NCBI GenBank assembly: GCA_964546955.1
Contig: CAZJLP010000011.1
Coordinates: 49,671-113,670, forward strand
From: CAZJLP01 sp964546955
GTDB taxonomy: Bacteria; Verrucomicrobiota; Verrucomicrobiia; Opitutales; Opitutaceae
DNA: 64,000 nucleotides
Direction of reading: 5' to 3'
Below, in pieces: positions 1 to 11,119 of this stretch. The position numbers and the translations under genes are program-made. The notes under the pieces were generated by a model. The model saw only the letters and a list, made by a program, of their open reading frames with translations. It had not been told where the DNA came from and ran no database searches. Within the stretch, counting starts at the first letter, position 1. Each line of letters begins with the position of its first letter.

Positions 1-1015
1 GATCGAACGGTGCCACGCCTTCTTCCGGCGTGCAGATCGAGCTGATCAACTCCCCGTAGGCATTCTTGAGCTGCAGGACCACGCCCGTTTTCTTGAAAGG
101 CTGGTCTGCTCCCAGGCGAATGCGCAGGTCGTAGTCCTCGCCAAAAATGAGGTGATTGACGGGCGTGTCGTCCTTGGCCTGATGCAGGCCGGCCGAGAGC
201 AGCTTCAGTCCATATTCGGACGTGGGAGTCGCGGTCTTCTGCGGCGCCTCATTCAAGTAGTCGACCACCAGCTGCTCAGCCGGGCCGACGCGGCGAACTT
301 TTCCTTTCTCGAGCCAGACCGCGCGCGAGCACAGATTTTTGACCGCGGCCATGTTATGACTCACGAACAGCACGGTGCGGCCGTCCGCGCGGGAGACTTC
401 GCGCATTTTACCCAGACATTTCGCCTGAAATTCCGCATCTCCCACCGCCAGCACCTCGTCAATGATCAGAATCTCCGGCTCCAGATGCGCCGCCACGGCG
501 AAGGCCAGTCGCACGTACATGCCGCTTGAATACCGTTTGACCGGAGTGTCGATGAATTTGCTTACTTCCGCGAAGTCGACGATGTCGTCGAACTTCGAAC
601 GGATTTCCGCCTTCGTCATACCGAGAATGGCACCATTGAGGAAGATATTCTCCCGCCCGCTTAGCTCGGGATGAAAGCCGGTGCCGACTTCGAGCAAGCT
701 GGCGATGCGTCCGCGAATACGGACTTCCCCCTCCGTGGGCTCGGTGATGCGACTGAGAATTTTGAGTAGGGTGCTCTTGCCCGCGCCATTCTTGCCGATG
801 ACCCCGAGAACTTCCCCCGGCTGGACGTCAAAAGAGACGTCGCGCAGGGGCCAAAAGTCCATCTCGGTGCGCTTTGCATCGCCTGCCTGCCTGGTTTTGG
901 CCGACCGGAGCTTTTCCAACCAGCGCTCGACCTCGTCGCGAAACGAAGTGGCGCCGATTTTGCCGAGCCGGTATTTTTTTGAGAGACCAGTGACTTCGAT
1001 AATCGGACGTCCCAT
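1..1015 (-). CDS. ABC transporter ATP-binding protein, Wzt/TagH type (3' end cut off by window)
   Basis: This is the ATPase subunit of a polysaccharide or teichoic-acid type ABC exporter, acting at the inner membrane with a permease not in the window. Reading from ATG at 1015, the Walker A motif GKNGAGKST is near residues 74-82, the signature YSSGM near 162-166 and Walker B ILIIDE near 182-187. After residue 250 comes a Wzt-like C-terminal region, which in this family binds the glycan end. The reading frame is open to base 1, so the C-terminus is missing. About 50 residues between the first beta strand and Walker A are typical of O-antigen exporters. No promoter is obvious; a repeat element lies just upstream. 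The family call is firm; the exported glycan is unknown. Confidence 0.93.
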   Translation of the reverse strand, partial: MGRPIIEVTGLSKKYRLGKIGATSFRDEVERWLEKLRSAKTRQAGDAKRTEMDFWPLRDVSFDVQPGEVLGVIGKNGAGKSTLLKILSRITEPTEGEVRIRGRIASLLEVGTGFHPELSGRENIFLNGAILGMTKAEIRSKFDDIVDFAEVSKFIDTPVKRYSSGMYVRLAFAVAAHLEPEILIIDEVLAVGDAEFQAKCLGKMREVSRADGRTVLFVSHNMAAVKNLCSRAVWLEKGKVRRVGPAEQLVVDYLNEAPQKTATPTSEYGLKLLSAGLHQAKDDTPVNHLIFGEDYDLRIRLGADQPFKKTGVVLQLKNAYGELISSICTPEEGVAPFD

Positions 1016-1106
1016 GACAGTTAGGTAGTGCCTTTGGACGGAGGCAGCGACGGCATGGTACGCGAAGGGGCGGGGTGGTTCCGCCAGAGACGCCGCGGAC
1101 TTCACG

Positions 1107-1303
1107 CAATCGTACTCGTTCTCGTACTCTTTCTCTTTCTCGAACTCGTGACGCGAGATGACTGCGTTTTGCCGCGGAGCCGACGCGAGCGAAGGCGAAG
1201 AATGACGGCTTCTTGTTTTTCGGTGGCGAAAGGTGGCGCTGTGCCCCCTGTGCCGAGGTCGTGGGGGCGAGAACAAGTAAGAGCAAGAGAGAGAGAACGA
1301 TTG
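1107..1303. repeat. Inverted-repeat element with TCGTTCTCG-type arms, copy 1
   Basis: The left arm (1107-1148) is a pyrimidine-rich run built from cgttctcgtactc units. The right arm (1268-1303) is its imperfect reverse complement, gagaacaagtaagagcaag and so on. About 120 bp lie between them. A similar element follows rpsA at 3274-3394. The rest of the gap up to rpsA (1304-1543) holds no ORF or RNA gene that I can support. Confidence 0.6.
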
Positions 1304-1543
1304 GACAGTAGAATATGTTCTCCCTTCGTGACTTAGAGCTACCGACAATAAGGCTTGCCCAATCCCCCCCTTACCCTCGATTCTGGCAGTTTGCGGCAGT
1401 TCTATAGGTCAAGCCGGTGCGCCGCACTGCTCTCACTGGCTTAATGTTGGAAACCTTCAACCAAAGGTCTCGCCTAAAAACGGGGCCAATCGGCGGAGGG
1501 TCGGCATATCGGAGCAGGATGACGACGTTTCGCCAGTGTTCAC

Positions 1544-3214
<1,671 letters not shown>

Positions 3215-3234
3215 TTCGTGTTGGTGTCACTCTC

Positions 3235-3264
3235 AGCCCGGCGCGAAAGCGCCGGGCTTTTTTT
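3235..3264 (+). terminator. Rho-independent terminator of rpsA
   Basis: The stem agcccggcgc / gcgccgggct, closed by a short AAA-containing loop, is followed by seven T residues, 20 bases after the rpsA stop codon. Confidence 0.92.
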
Positions 3265-3273
3265 GTGCCACAA

Positions 3274-3394
3274 CATCGTTCTCGTTCTTTACTCCTACTC
3301 ATTCTCGAACCCGGCGTCGGGATCTTACGGGTAATCGCGCGGTGAGGAGCAGCAATGTCGGTGGGACGAGAACGAGTAGGAGAACGAGAACATG
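3274..3394. repeat. Inverted-repeat element with TCGTTCTCG-type arms, copy 2
   Basis: The left arm (3274-3310, catcgttctcgttctttac and so on) and the right arm (3366-3394, acgagaacgagtaggagaac and so on) are imperfect reverse complements around about 55 bp. It is the same family as the element at 1107-1303, so rpsA is bracketed by two copies. Confidence 0.6.
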
Positions 3395-3411
3395 AGGGGG
3401 GAATATACCCT

Positions 3412-5367
3412 TCAACCCACCCGGATGGGTAGGATTACCAGCGGGATGCCCGCCACATACAGCCTGCGCTGCACGGCGAAGACGGTGTGATTGTGCAGCC
3501 AGCGGGTGAAACGACCCTCCGGCTCAAACAGCAGCTGTCCGCCGAAAACCACGGAGTGGGCGAACCGCTGCTTCAGCCCCACCGCTATTCTCTCGATTTC
3601 GCCGATGAGGTCGGTGCCGATCGCTGAAACAGCCTCGGAGCCATAGCCGCGCGCGTTCGCGAAGGCGACATACCGGTCGACGCCTTGCTGCGCACTTGTT
3701 CGCAGCGCGGCGATTTCGTCCGCACCCTTGAAATTGCCTGCGTCGACTACGCCGACCGTGACGAAAACGTAATTGCGGAACGTGTCGCCAAAAAGCCTCG
3801 GTACATTGAGCAGCGTGTGGAGCCCGAGTCCGTTGTAGCCGTTGACCAGCACGATCGCGGTTCGCGCCTCGGCGTTGATGCTCGGAGCGGCGGCTGCCTG
3901 TTCCGGCGGCCTCGCCTCCCCGGGCTTCAGCAGCGACTCCAGTCGATCCAGTTTTCTTCGGACGCCATCATAGTGTTTTCGTATGGAGAAGGCCGCTGCC
4001 ACAAGCAGCCCGGTGATCAGCAGCGTAATCCAGCCGCCCTCGTGAAATTTCAATGTGGCAAGAGCGACCAGAATGAAGCCGCTCAGCGCAAGGCCCAGAC
4101 CGTTCACCGCAAGCCGCGATCGCCATGCCGGCTCGCTTGCACGCACCTGCCACCAATGTCGCACCATGCCCAGTTGCGACAGCGTGAACGTGATGAACAC
4201 GTTGATGCTGTAGAGCACGACGAGAAGCGCGACCGAACCTCCCGTGGCGAGTAGAACGACGAGGGCAGCTGCGCCCATGAGCAGAATGCCGTTTTGCGTC
4301 ACCAACCGATCGCTCAGGTGCGCGAAGCGGCTGGGCAACCAGCGATCCACCGCCATGCTGGCCAGCACCCGAGGCCCATCAAGAAACCCGGCCTGCGCGG
4401 CGATGAACAGCAGCGCTGCCTCGGCTCCGAGGATGACAATTTGAAACCCTTTGGCCCAGGCCAGACTCCACCCTGCGGTCAGCTTGGTGAAAAGCACCGC
4501 ATTGAGGGTCATGCCCTCCTGTGGACCGACGTCGTGCAGCAGGTAGGCGACCAGCAGACCGGCAGCGGTCAAGGCTAGCGAGATACCCATGTAAAGCATC
4601 GTGCGGCGGCCGGTCCGTACGCGCGGTTCACGCAGAATGGGGAGGCCGTTGCTCACCGCCTCGATTCCCGTGTACGTGCCTGCTCCAAGGCTGAAGGCTT
4701 TGAGCAGGACGGCCAGGAGGCCGACCAAGCCGATTTCAGCGCTTAGTTGGCCGGTCTCGCGGAAGGTTGCGGCGATCACGGCCGCAGCCTGATCCCCCTT
4801 TGTCGCCACGGCGAAGACGAGGGCAAACGCGTGTGTGCCCAGAAAGACAAAGAAGATCGGTGCGAACAGCATCACGGATTCCCGGACACCCCTCAGGTTG
4901 ATCAACGTGAGCAGACCAATGCCAGTGGCCGCAGCAGGCAGCTTCCAGGCATGCCAGTGCAGCGGAAGCAGGCTGAAGGTGGCATCGGCCGCGCCCGCGA
5001 CCGAGATGGTGATGGTCAGGACGTAGTCGATCAGCAAAGCGCTCCCTGAAACGACCCCGGCCGCGGGGGAGAGCAGCTTGCTCGCCACGAGATAGCCGCC
5101 ACCACCGGACGGAAACAGCGAGATGATCTGCGAGTAGCTCGCGCAGAGCACCGATATCGTGAGCACGGAGGCGAGAGCGACGAAGAGGCTCAGCGACGCG
5201 TGCGAGCCCAGCGCCTTGAAGGTTTCCTCCGGACCGTAGCATGACGACGAAAGCCCGTCTGCACCCAGGCCGACCCAGGCGAAGACTGCGATAAGGGATA
5301 CCTTGTGGAAGATGCGTTCGTCTGCCAATGAGCGCGCCTGACCAAGGAAAAGCGTTTTTAAAGACAT
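3412..5367 (-). CDS. APC-superfamily permease, KimA/YdaO-like
   Basis: An inner-membrane transporter of 651 residues. The N-terminal 450 residues contain about 12 hydrophobic helices. The opening region (GLGADGLSSSCYGPEE, near residues 34-49) matches the first broken helix of APC permeases, where the substrate binds. The last 150 residues, from about 500, are a soluble alpha/beta domain. That layout resembles the KimA/YdaO potassium importers and related amino-acid permeases. The substrate cannot be told from sequence. ATG at 5367 is the only sensible start, with the first helix shortly after. It converges on rpsA with the repeat element between them. Confidence is high for an APC permease and moderate for the KimA-like subtype. 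Confidence 0.85.
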   Translation of the reverse strand: MSLKTLFLGQARSLADERIFHKVSLIAVFAWVGLGADGLSSSCYGPEETFKALGSHASLSLFVALASVLTISVLCASYSQIISLFPSGGGGYLVASKLLSPAAGVVSGSALLIDYVLTITISVAGAADATFSLLPLHWHAWKLPAAATGIGLLTLINLRGVRESVMLFAPIFFVFLGTHAFALVFAVATKGDQAAAVIAATFRETGQLSAEIGLVGLLAVLLKAFSLGAGTYTGIEAVSNGLPILREPRVRTGRRTMLYMGISLALTAAGLLVAYLLHDVGPQEGMTLNAVLFTKLTAGWSLAWAKGFQIVILGAEAALLFIAAQAGFLDGPRVLASMAVDRWLPSRFAHLSDRLVTQNGILLMGAAALVVLLATGGSVALLVVLYSINVFITFTLSQLGMVRHWWQVRASEPAWRSRLAVNGLGLALSGFILVALATLKFHEGGWITLLITGLLVAAAFSIRKHYDGVRRKLDRLESLLKPGEARPPEQAAAAPSINAEARTAIVLVNGYNGLGLHTLLNVPRLFGDTFRNYVFVTVGVVDAGNFKGADEIAALRTSAQQGVDRYVAFANARGYGSEAVSAIGTDLIGEIERIAVGLKQRFAHSVVFGGQLLFEPEGRFTRWLHNHTVFAVQRRLYVAGIPLVILPIRVG

Positions 5368-5788
5368 GGTCTCCGAAATACGCCCGAGGCGGGGGCGGTA
5401 TTCCCGTCCCCGCGCGCGTGCGCGGTTGAACTGGGGAGACCTTGGGGAACGTCCCCTGACGTCCCTAGTGGATCACCCTTCCAACTGCCTGCGAGGTTAG
5501 CTGACGGGCTAGGGCTTGGAAGTGCCCCCGATCGCGGTCACCCGCGTCGTGCGCCCCGTCTTCAATCGTGTGATTGAAGAAGTTGGGTCCCCCGTGTGAA
5601 CGCCCAGGAAGGGGCGCACACTTCGGCGAAAGAACAAGTGGAAGAGTGCCCGAAATTTGGATACCGGCAAGGGCTTGTGGGTTGCAACTGCGCAATCCGT
5701 TCAAGCTGTGCGAACTGGACCGATAATTTACAGGTCCGAGGACTCGCTTGGTCGGCGCCGCGGGCGCGCGCGTCGCTCCACACCGATT
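5368..5788. other. Intergenic region without recognisable gene
   Basis: About 420 bp between the permease start and the TPR gene stop. The short frames here overlap each other, have no family signature and no ribosome binding site. I see no RNA gene, strong terminator or clear repeat. Confidence 0.5.
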
Positions 5789-6661
5789 TCACATTCCCGC
5801 CAACCCGTCCCGCGCTTCTTTGTTGTTCGGATCGATCTTCAGCGCTTCTTCGTAGGCGGCCTTTGCTTCCGGCTGCCGGCCGGTTTTCAACTCGAGCTGA
5901 GCCAAGCGGCACCAGATCGTGCTGGGGCCGGGCAGCCCCGGTGGGGCTCGAAGGGTGAGGCATTTTTTCAGGCTGTCTCGGCCGTGCTCGAGGTCCTGCC
6001 CGGAAAGCGCGGCAGCCTGACCCGCGTAATAGAGCGCGGCGTAGTCCTCCGGCAGTTTTTCCAGGACGAGCCGGCATGCGGCCGCGGCTTCGGTGTATCG
6101 GCGTTCGCGGATCAGCAACGATGCCAGCAGCCGTGTGCCGCCGGATGGATTCAAGTCACGGAGCGCGTGTGCCTGCGCATACGCCTTATCGATGCCCCCG
6201 CCGGCGAAGGACGGCGCTTGGCGATAGAAGTCCGCCAAACCGGCGCGGGTTTCGAAGTCGGCGGGCGCGAGCTCAACCGCTTTCTCCAACGCCTGCAGGC
6301 TTTTCGCCGCCCAAATCGCTGAAGCCTCAGCTTTGGCTTTGGCCCCAAACGCCCCGCCCAACTCGAGCCAGTACGTCGCCTTCACCGGATCGAGCCGAAT
6401 TGCCTCCTCGTACCAGATGACGGCTTCGTCCAAGCGCGCGCGGCGGCGCGCAACCTGACCCAGGTAGAAAACGATTTCACCATTGGCGGGGTGTTCCGCC
6501 TTGAGTGTGCGGAGTTTTGCCTCGGCTTCGTCATAGTGACGCGACCGATATGCCGCGATCGCCTGATCAAGCGCGATCGGGCGGGGAGACTCGGCGCCCG
6601 CGGGCTCTGCGCCCAGGCAAGCTCCAATCGAGAAAAGGAGAGCGTGAAAGAGACAACGCAC
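5789..6661 (-). CDS. Secreted tetratricopeptide-repeat protein
   Basis: A 290-residue TPR protein, probably a periplasmic scaffold for protein contacts. I start it at GTG 6661 because this gives a clean signal peptide (MRCLFHALLFSIGACLGA) cut near residue 22; the frame is open further upstream but enters the nadA coding region antisense-style. TPR-like helical pairs follow: YRSRHYDEAEAKLRTLKAEHP, LDEAVIWYEEAIRLDP, LEKAVELAP, YTEAAAACRLVLEKLP and a C-terminal AKAAYEEALKIDPNNKEA. It sits 62 bp downstream of nadA on the same strand and may be cotranscribed. No partner is evident. The TPR call is secure; the start codon is less certain. Confidence 0.8.
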   Translation of the reverse strand: MRCLFHALLFSIGACLGAEPAGAESPRPIALDQAIAAYRSRHYDEAEAKLRTLKAEHPANGEIVFYLGQVARRRARLDEAVIWYEEAIRLDPVKATYWLELGGAFGAKAKAEASAIWAAKSLQALEKAVELAPADFETRAGLADFYRQAPSFAGGGIDKAYAQAHALRDLNPSGGTRLLASLLIRERRYTEAAAACRLVLEKLPEDYAALYYAGQAAALSGQDLEHGRDSLKKCLTLRAPPGLPGPSTIWCRLAQLELKTGRQPEAKAAYEEALKIDPNNKEARDGLAGM

Positions 6662-6723
6662 GAACTCGGCGGTTGAGGGATACCGATCTTTTTTGCGTCC
6701 GCGGCGGCGCGCCGGGAGGCCGC

Positions 6724-7707
6724 TCAGCTCTTGCTCCAATCCAGCATGCGCTGGAGAGGAACGAGAGCGGCGGCGCGAATCGCTTCGGGGAGCTCGATTG
6801 CGGGGGAAAGGTTTTTGAGCGCGTCGCGCACCTTCTCGATGGTGTTCATTTTCATGAAACGACAATCGTTGCACGCGCAGGTGTCGGTGGGCCCAGCGAT
6901 GAAGGTCTTGTGCGGGACTTCGCGCTGCAGGCGATGCAGCATGCCGCTTTCTGTCACGACGATGATCCGCTGCGCCGGATTCTCCCGGGCGAACTTCACC
7001 ATGAGTTCCGTGCTGCACACCTCGTCCGCGATGTCGCGGACTGCTTGGACGCACTCGGGATGCGCGACGAGCGGCGCATCCGGAAAACGCAGGCGGATTT
7101 TCTCGAGGGCTCGCACCGTGAACTGGACGTGGGCGTAGCAGCTGCCCGGCCAGAGACGCATTGCGCGGCCTGTCTTTTGCGATACCCATTGTCCGAGGTT
7201 TTGATCCGGGACGAAGAGGATTTCCTGGTCGGGGGGCACTTTGTTGACGATCTTCACCGCGTTGCCGCTGGTGCAGATGACATCGCTGAGGGCCTTCACT
7301 GCGGCCGAGCAGTTGATGTAGGCCACGACGTAGACATTGGGATTCGCAGCTTTGTATGCCGCAAGCCGCTCGGCCGGGCAGGAATCCGAGAGCGAGCAGC
7401 CCGCGTCGAGATCGGGCAGAAGGACCATGCGTCCCGGGTTCACAATTTTGGCCGTTTCGGCCATAAAATGTACCCCGCAGAAAAGTATCACGTCCGCCTT
7501 GGCCTGTTGCGCCTGATACGAAAGACCGAGGGAATCCCCGACGTAGTCGGCAACCTGCTGAATGGCGCCGATCTGGTAATTATGAGCGATGATGACGGCG
7601 TTCCGCTCCCGCTTCAGCGCAAGAATTTCCTCCTGGATGGGCGTAAGCGTCGGCGGAGCGGTTTGCGGCAGCAGAACGACCGGTTCATAGTCGAGCAAGG
7701 CAGGCAT
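6724..7707 (-). CDS. nadA: Quinolinate synthase
   Basis: NadA condenses iminoaspartate with dihydroxyacetone phosphate to quinolinate in de novo NAD synthesis and carries a [4Fe-4S] cluster. The 327-residue protein starts MPALLDYEP at ATG 7707; the open frame extends further up but without family similarity. Recognisable segments are AHNYQ (near 41-45), CGVHFMAETAKI (77-88), the cluster cysteines C104 (DAGCSLS) and C190 (WPGSCYAH), and the terminal TDTCACNDC group near 275-282, which supplies the third ligand. No nadB or nadC is present here. A perfect 7-bp hairpin sits directly before the start codon. Confidence 0.96.
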   Translation of the reverse strand: MPALLDYEPVVLLPQTAPPTLTPIQEEILALKRERNAVIIAHNYQIGAIQQVADYVGDSLGLSYQAQQAKADVILFCGVHFMAETAKIVNPGRMVLLPDLDAGCSLSDSCPAERLAAYKAANPNVYVVAYINCSAAVKALSDVICTSGNAVKIVNKVPPDQEILFVPDQNLGQWVSQKTGRAMRLWPGSCYAHVQFTVRALEKIRLRFPDAPLVAHPECVQAVRDIADEVCSTELMVKFARENPAQRIIVVTESGMLHRLQREVPHKTFIAGPTDTCACNDCRFMKMNTIEKVRDALKNLSPAIELPEAIRAAALVPLQRMLDWSKS

Positions 7708-7712
7708 GATAG

Positions 7713-7732
7713 GAGGGCCTACATTGGCCCTC
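7713..7732 (-). promoter_or_regulatory. Hairpin immediately upstream of the nadA start
   Basis: gagggcc and ggccctc (7713-7719 and 7726-7732) form a perfect 7-bp inverted repeat with a 6-base loop. It ends five bases before the nadA ATG. It could hide the initiation region or be a protein-binding palindrome; neither can be decided from sequence. The remaining 7733-8007 shows no gene. Confidence 0.45.
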
Positions 7733-8007
7733 TGCCAGCCGAGTGCAACCGATGAAATTCTTGGAATTACGATCGACTGACGAAAAACCTGTCGGCGAGG
7801 CGAGGGCGAAGCCCGCCGTCCCGGCGCGCTGTTAGACGTCGGTTGCCTTAACGACGTCGCCGTCGAATCAATCCCGCATGGGCGGGATTCCACCTTCAGT
7901 CGGCTTCGCCGGATGATGCCTTTTCGAATGTCACCAGAAGCGGTGGGGAGGAACTCGGTGTCGGCCCGAGGCCCTTCGCACGGCTAGCGATGACTGACGT
8001 TCGAAGT

Positions 8008-8331
8008 TCAAAGGCTCGCGGCAGCCTGCCAGGTCGTCGCGGCTTCTTCGAGATCGTGGTGCGTGGTGATCGCGCAAGCCACGCCTTTCTCCCGCGCCTC
8101 GTAGAAGAGGCATTGCAGGCGATAGTCGGTGTGAAAGTCGTCGATACGATAACCTTCTTCCATCGACAATACGGTGCCCGATTTCCAACCGGTTTTTTTG
8201 AGGATGGCGGTGGCCCGCTGAATGCAGTCGTCCATGTTGTCGGAGCGAAACATCAGTTCGGCAATCCCGTGTTCGGATTTGAAGAAGTCCAGGAAGGTGT
8301 CCCGGCGAATTTCGATTTGTAGGTAGATCAT
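8008..8331 (-). CDS. Conserved small protein of unknown function (family A)
   Basis: A 107-residue soluble protein with no signal peptide or membrane helix. I do not recognise the family. It is clearly homologous along its whole length to the protein at 11718-12038: both begin MIYLQ, share GIAELM.RS near residues 22-30, K.GW near 46-49, a central DF..D, and a C-terminal DL.E.AT.W..A. Having two copies in 4 kb argues that both are real genes. It lies next to the hybrid kinase on the same strand, with a gap of about 270 bp. Function unknown; an alpha/beta ferredoxin-like fold is possible but only a guess. Confidence 0.75.
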   Translation of the reverse strand: MIYLQIEIRRDTFLDFFKSEHGIAELMFRSDNMDDCIQRATAILKKTGWKSGTVLSMEEGYRIDDFHTDYRLQCLFYEAREKGVACAITTHHDLEEAATTWQAAASL

Positions 8332-8605
8332 TGAGAGGGGAGGGGTGGGACCTTAATCGTAGCCAACCCTCCAAGCCCCTGTAATCCGGGTCCTCGGCAA
8401 ATCGAGCAGCGGTGATTCACCCTAAAGGAATCTCTGCGGGGGGATCAGGAAAATCCCCTTTTCCCGGATTCCGCCGCCCGCAGGTATGTCCCAAGCCATT
8501 ACCACCCGCCGAGCTGGGGGGAAGTTGGAAGACCTCGGACCCACGCCTCCTTTTCCCTAATACTTCGGTAAAAAGGGGGATGTCGGCCGCTCGGCCGCTT
8601 CGTGG

Positions 8606-10999
8606 TTACGATGCTCGCGCCGGTTGCCGGGGTTGCCCGGCGGGACGTGCCCGGTCCCGCAGCCCCAGCACCGTCCGGGCGGAATCGAAGCCGAGGGGTT
8701 TGGGCACCCAAAGGTCCATTCCCGCGTTCAACAGGCCTTCTGGGTTGCGAAATTGCGCGTTGGCGAGGCCAACGATCCAGGGTTGGTGGGCGGGGTCTCG
8801 CGTTTGGCGGATCCGATAAACAAGTTCGTGCGCGTCCGCGGCAGAGAGCGCTGCGTCGACAAGAATGACGTCGTACTTGTGTCGTCTCAGACTGGATGCA
8901 ACCTCAAACCCGTTTCCCGCGAAATCCAATTCGCAGCCGTGCCATTTCATCACGCCTTGAGCGACCTGCCTGCTCAATCGGTCGTCGTCGACGAGAAGAA
9001 GGCGTGACGCATTGCAATCCGACGGGACGAGTTGTCGTTCGGGGGCCCCGCGGTCGAGGCACTCGCGAATTTTGGCCTCCAATTGTTCCGGAGCGAAGGG
9101 TTTCCGGACGAAATTAGCGGAGGAGAAATCGGAGCCCACTACGTCGGGCGGGTAGCCGCTGAAGAACACGATATGGAGTTGAGGGCGGTCGCGATGAAGA
9201 CGATCCGCCAGTTCCAGGCCTGTGATTCCGTCGGGAAGGATCACATCGGTCAACAGAAGATCGATCGCGCGGCCGTGTAGACGCCACTGCGCGACCGCTT
9301 CCGCTCCCGTGCCGGCCTCCAGCACCCTATAGCCGTGGCGGCTCAGCGCGTTTCGCGTCAGTTCCCGCACAGCGAGATCGTCTTCAACCACCAACACAGT
9401 CTCTTTGCCGCGTTTCGGCGGCAATGGCTGGGATTTTGGCGGAGATTCCACTTCTGTCGATGCGGCTGGGAGATAAATCTTGAAGGTGGTTCCCTGCCCA
9501 GACGCGCTGCGCAGATCGATCCATCCTTGGTGCTGTTTGACGATCCCATACACGATCGCGAGTCCCAACCCTGTTCCTTTCCCTTGCACCTTCGTGGTAA
9601 AAAAGGGCTCGAAAACGCGGGCGACATGCTCTGCGGGTATCCCGCAACCGCTGTCCGACACGCTCAGGCACGCGAAATCGCCGGGACGTTCGTCCGGTTT
9701 AAGCGACGGGCTGGGGGCTATTTTCACCCGTTGAGTCGCGATCGTCAGCGTGCCGCCCTGCGGCATCGCGTCGCGCGCGTTTACCCCGAGGTTTAACAGG
9801 ATTTGAGCGATCATTCCGGCATCGCCCTGGATGCAGGGGAGGTCCGGCGCGCGGCGCACTTCCAAACGAATGTTCTCACCCAGCGTGCGTTGAAGCATCT
9901 GGCCCATGTTCGCGACTGTTTCGTTGAGATCGAGCTGACTCGATTGGAAGATCTGATTGCGGCTGATGGCAAGGAGCTGCCGTGTAAGAGCGCCCGCGCG
10001 CTCGGCGGCGAGCAGGATTTCCTTCGTCGCGTCGCGGGCTTCGTTGCTCAGTTTTTCCGTGCTTTGCAGGAGCGACGCGTACCCTTGGACGACGCACAAG
10101 ATGTTGTTGAAATCGTGCGCAATCCCGCCGGCCAGCTGCCCAACCGCGTCCATTTTTTGCGATTGCCGCAGCCGTTCCTCCAGGTCCATGCGTTCGGTGA
10201 TATCTTCTGCCGTGCCCACGAGGCGCCACACCTCGCCGGTTCGATTAAGGATCGGATACGTACTTTCGCGGATCCAGCGCACCGCCCCCGCGTCGTCGAC
10301 GATACGATAAATGACATTGCGGGTCTGAGCCAGGCGATTGCCGGGATCGCCCGCCAGACGCTGCCGATCTGCCGGATGGATCGCTTTCCAGGGCCGCAAG
10401 TAACAGTCGATCAAGTCGTGCATCTCTCCCAGGATGCGGGCGCAGGCGGGGCTCGCGTACAGGATGCTTTTTTTCCTGGTGTCGATCAACCAGAAGGCTT
10501 GGTCGACATTCTCCGCCATCTGTCTGAGGCGCTCCTCGCTCTCGCGCAGGGCCGCCTCGGCCGCGCGCCGTCCCGCCCGCTGCTTCGCTTCGCGCAGTTC
10601 GCGCTCGATCGCGGAGCCCAGCCGCGCGAGGTTGCCTTTAAGAAGATAATCGTCAGCCCCCGCCTTCATCGCTCTGGCCGCGGTTTCTTCGCCAATCGTT
10701 CCCGATACCAGTACAAACGGTATGTCGAGCTCGCTTGCTTTGAGAACGGCAAGGGCCTCCAGCGCATCGAAACCGGGCAGTGAATAGTCGCTGATGATCA
10801 ACTCCCACGACGCCCGCCGCAAAGCATCCCCCATTTGGCGCGCGCTCCAGACGCGTTCGTAAGCGGGGTCATACCCGCTTCGCTGCAGTTCGCGCACGAG
10901 GAGCAGAGCGTCCTCTTCGCTGTCCTCGACGATGAGGACGGGCAAAGGCGTTTTAGCGAGCTGAGGTGCGTGAGGGAGGGCGGCCTCGGGAAAGAGCAT
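8606..10999 (-). CDS. Hybrid sensor histidine kinase (REC-PAS-HisKA-HATPase-REC-REC)
   Basis: A cytoplasmic two-component kinase of 797 residues without membrane helices. It has an N-terminal receiver (about 19-135, phospho-acceptor in IISDYSLPGFD), a PAS domain (about 150-275), a HisKA domain with the phospho-histidine in GGIAHDFNN, an HATPase_c domain with N-box NLGVNARDAMP and GTGLGLAIVYGIV, then two receivers. The second receiver has LLLTDVILPDG. The third keeps the acidic pair LLLVDDD and ILVDAAL but lacks the usual MP after the aspartate, so its phosphorylation is less sure. It is a full-length paralogue of the kinase at 30028-32454. No partner regulator is adjacent; the small proteins on either side may belong to the same circuit. 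Confidence 0.94.
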   Translation of the reverse strand: MLFPEAALPHAPQLAKTPLPVLIVEDSEEDALLLVRELQRSGYDPAYERVWSARQMGDALRRASWELIISDYSLPGFDALEALAVLKASELDIPFVLVSGTIGEETAARAMKAGADDYLLKGNLARLGSAIERELREAKQRAGRRAAEAALRESEERLRQMAENVDQAFWLIDTRKKSILYASPACARILGEMHDLIDCYLRPWKAIHPADRQRLAGDPGNRLAQTRNVIYRIVDDAGAVRWIRESTYPILNRTGEVWRLVGTAEDITERMDLEERLRQSQKMDAVGQLAGGIAHDFNNILCVVQGYASLLQSTEKLSNEARDATKEILLAAERAGALTRQLLAISRNQIFQSSQLDLNETVANMGQMLQRTLGENIRLEVRRAPDLPCIQGDAGMIAQILLNLGVNARDAMPQGGTLTIATQRVKIAPSPSLKPDERPGDFACLSVSDSGCGIPAEHVARVFEPFFTTKVQGKGTGLGLAIVYGIVKQHQGWIDLRSASGQGTTFKIYLPAASTEVESPPKSQPLPPKRGKETVLVVEDDLAVRELTRNALSRHGYRVLEAGTGAEAVAQWRLHGRAIDLLLTDVILPDGITGLELADRLHRDRPQLHIVFFSGYPPDVVGSDFSSANFVRKPFAPEQLEAKIRECLDRGAPERQLVPSDCNASRLLLVDDDRLSRQVAQGVMKWHGCELDFAGNGFEVASSLRRHKYDVILVDAALSAADAHELVYRIRQTRDPAHQPWIVGLANAQFRNPEGLLNAGMDLWVPKPLGFDSARTVLGLRDRARPAGQPRQPARAS

Positions 11000-11119
11000 C
11001 CCTTAGTTTACCCGAATGGGTTGGCCCGTGAGAATCGGGCGGGCGGTTGGAAACGGTGCCAGGGGCCTTCCCGTGGTAACGCAAAATGATTGTAAATAGC
11101 CTCGTTTTGTCTCGCCGGG

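Noticed and set aside
6505..7755. 416-codon plus-strand frame opposite the TPR gene and nadA
   Set aside because: It crosses the boundary of two real minus-strand genes and has no domain; a shadow of high-GC coding sequence.
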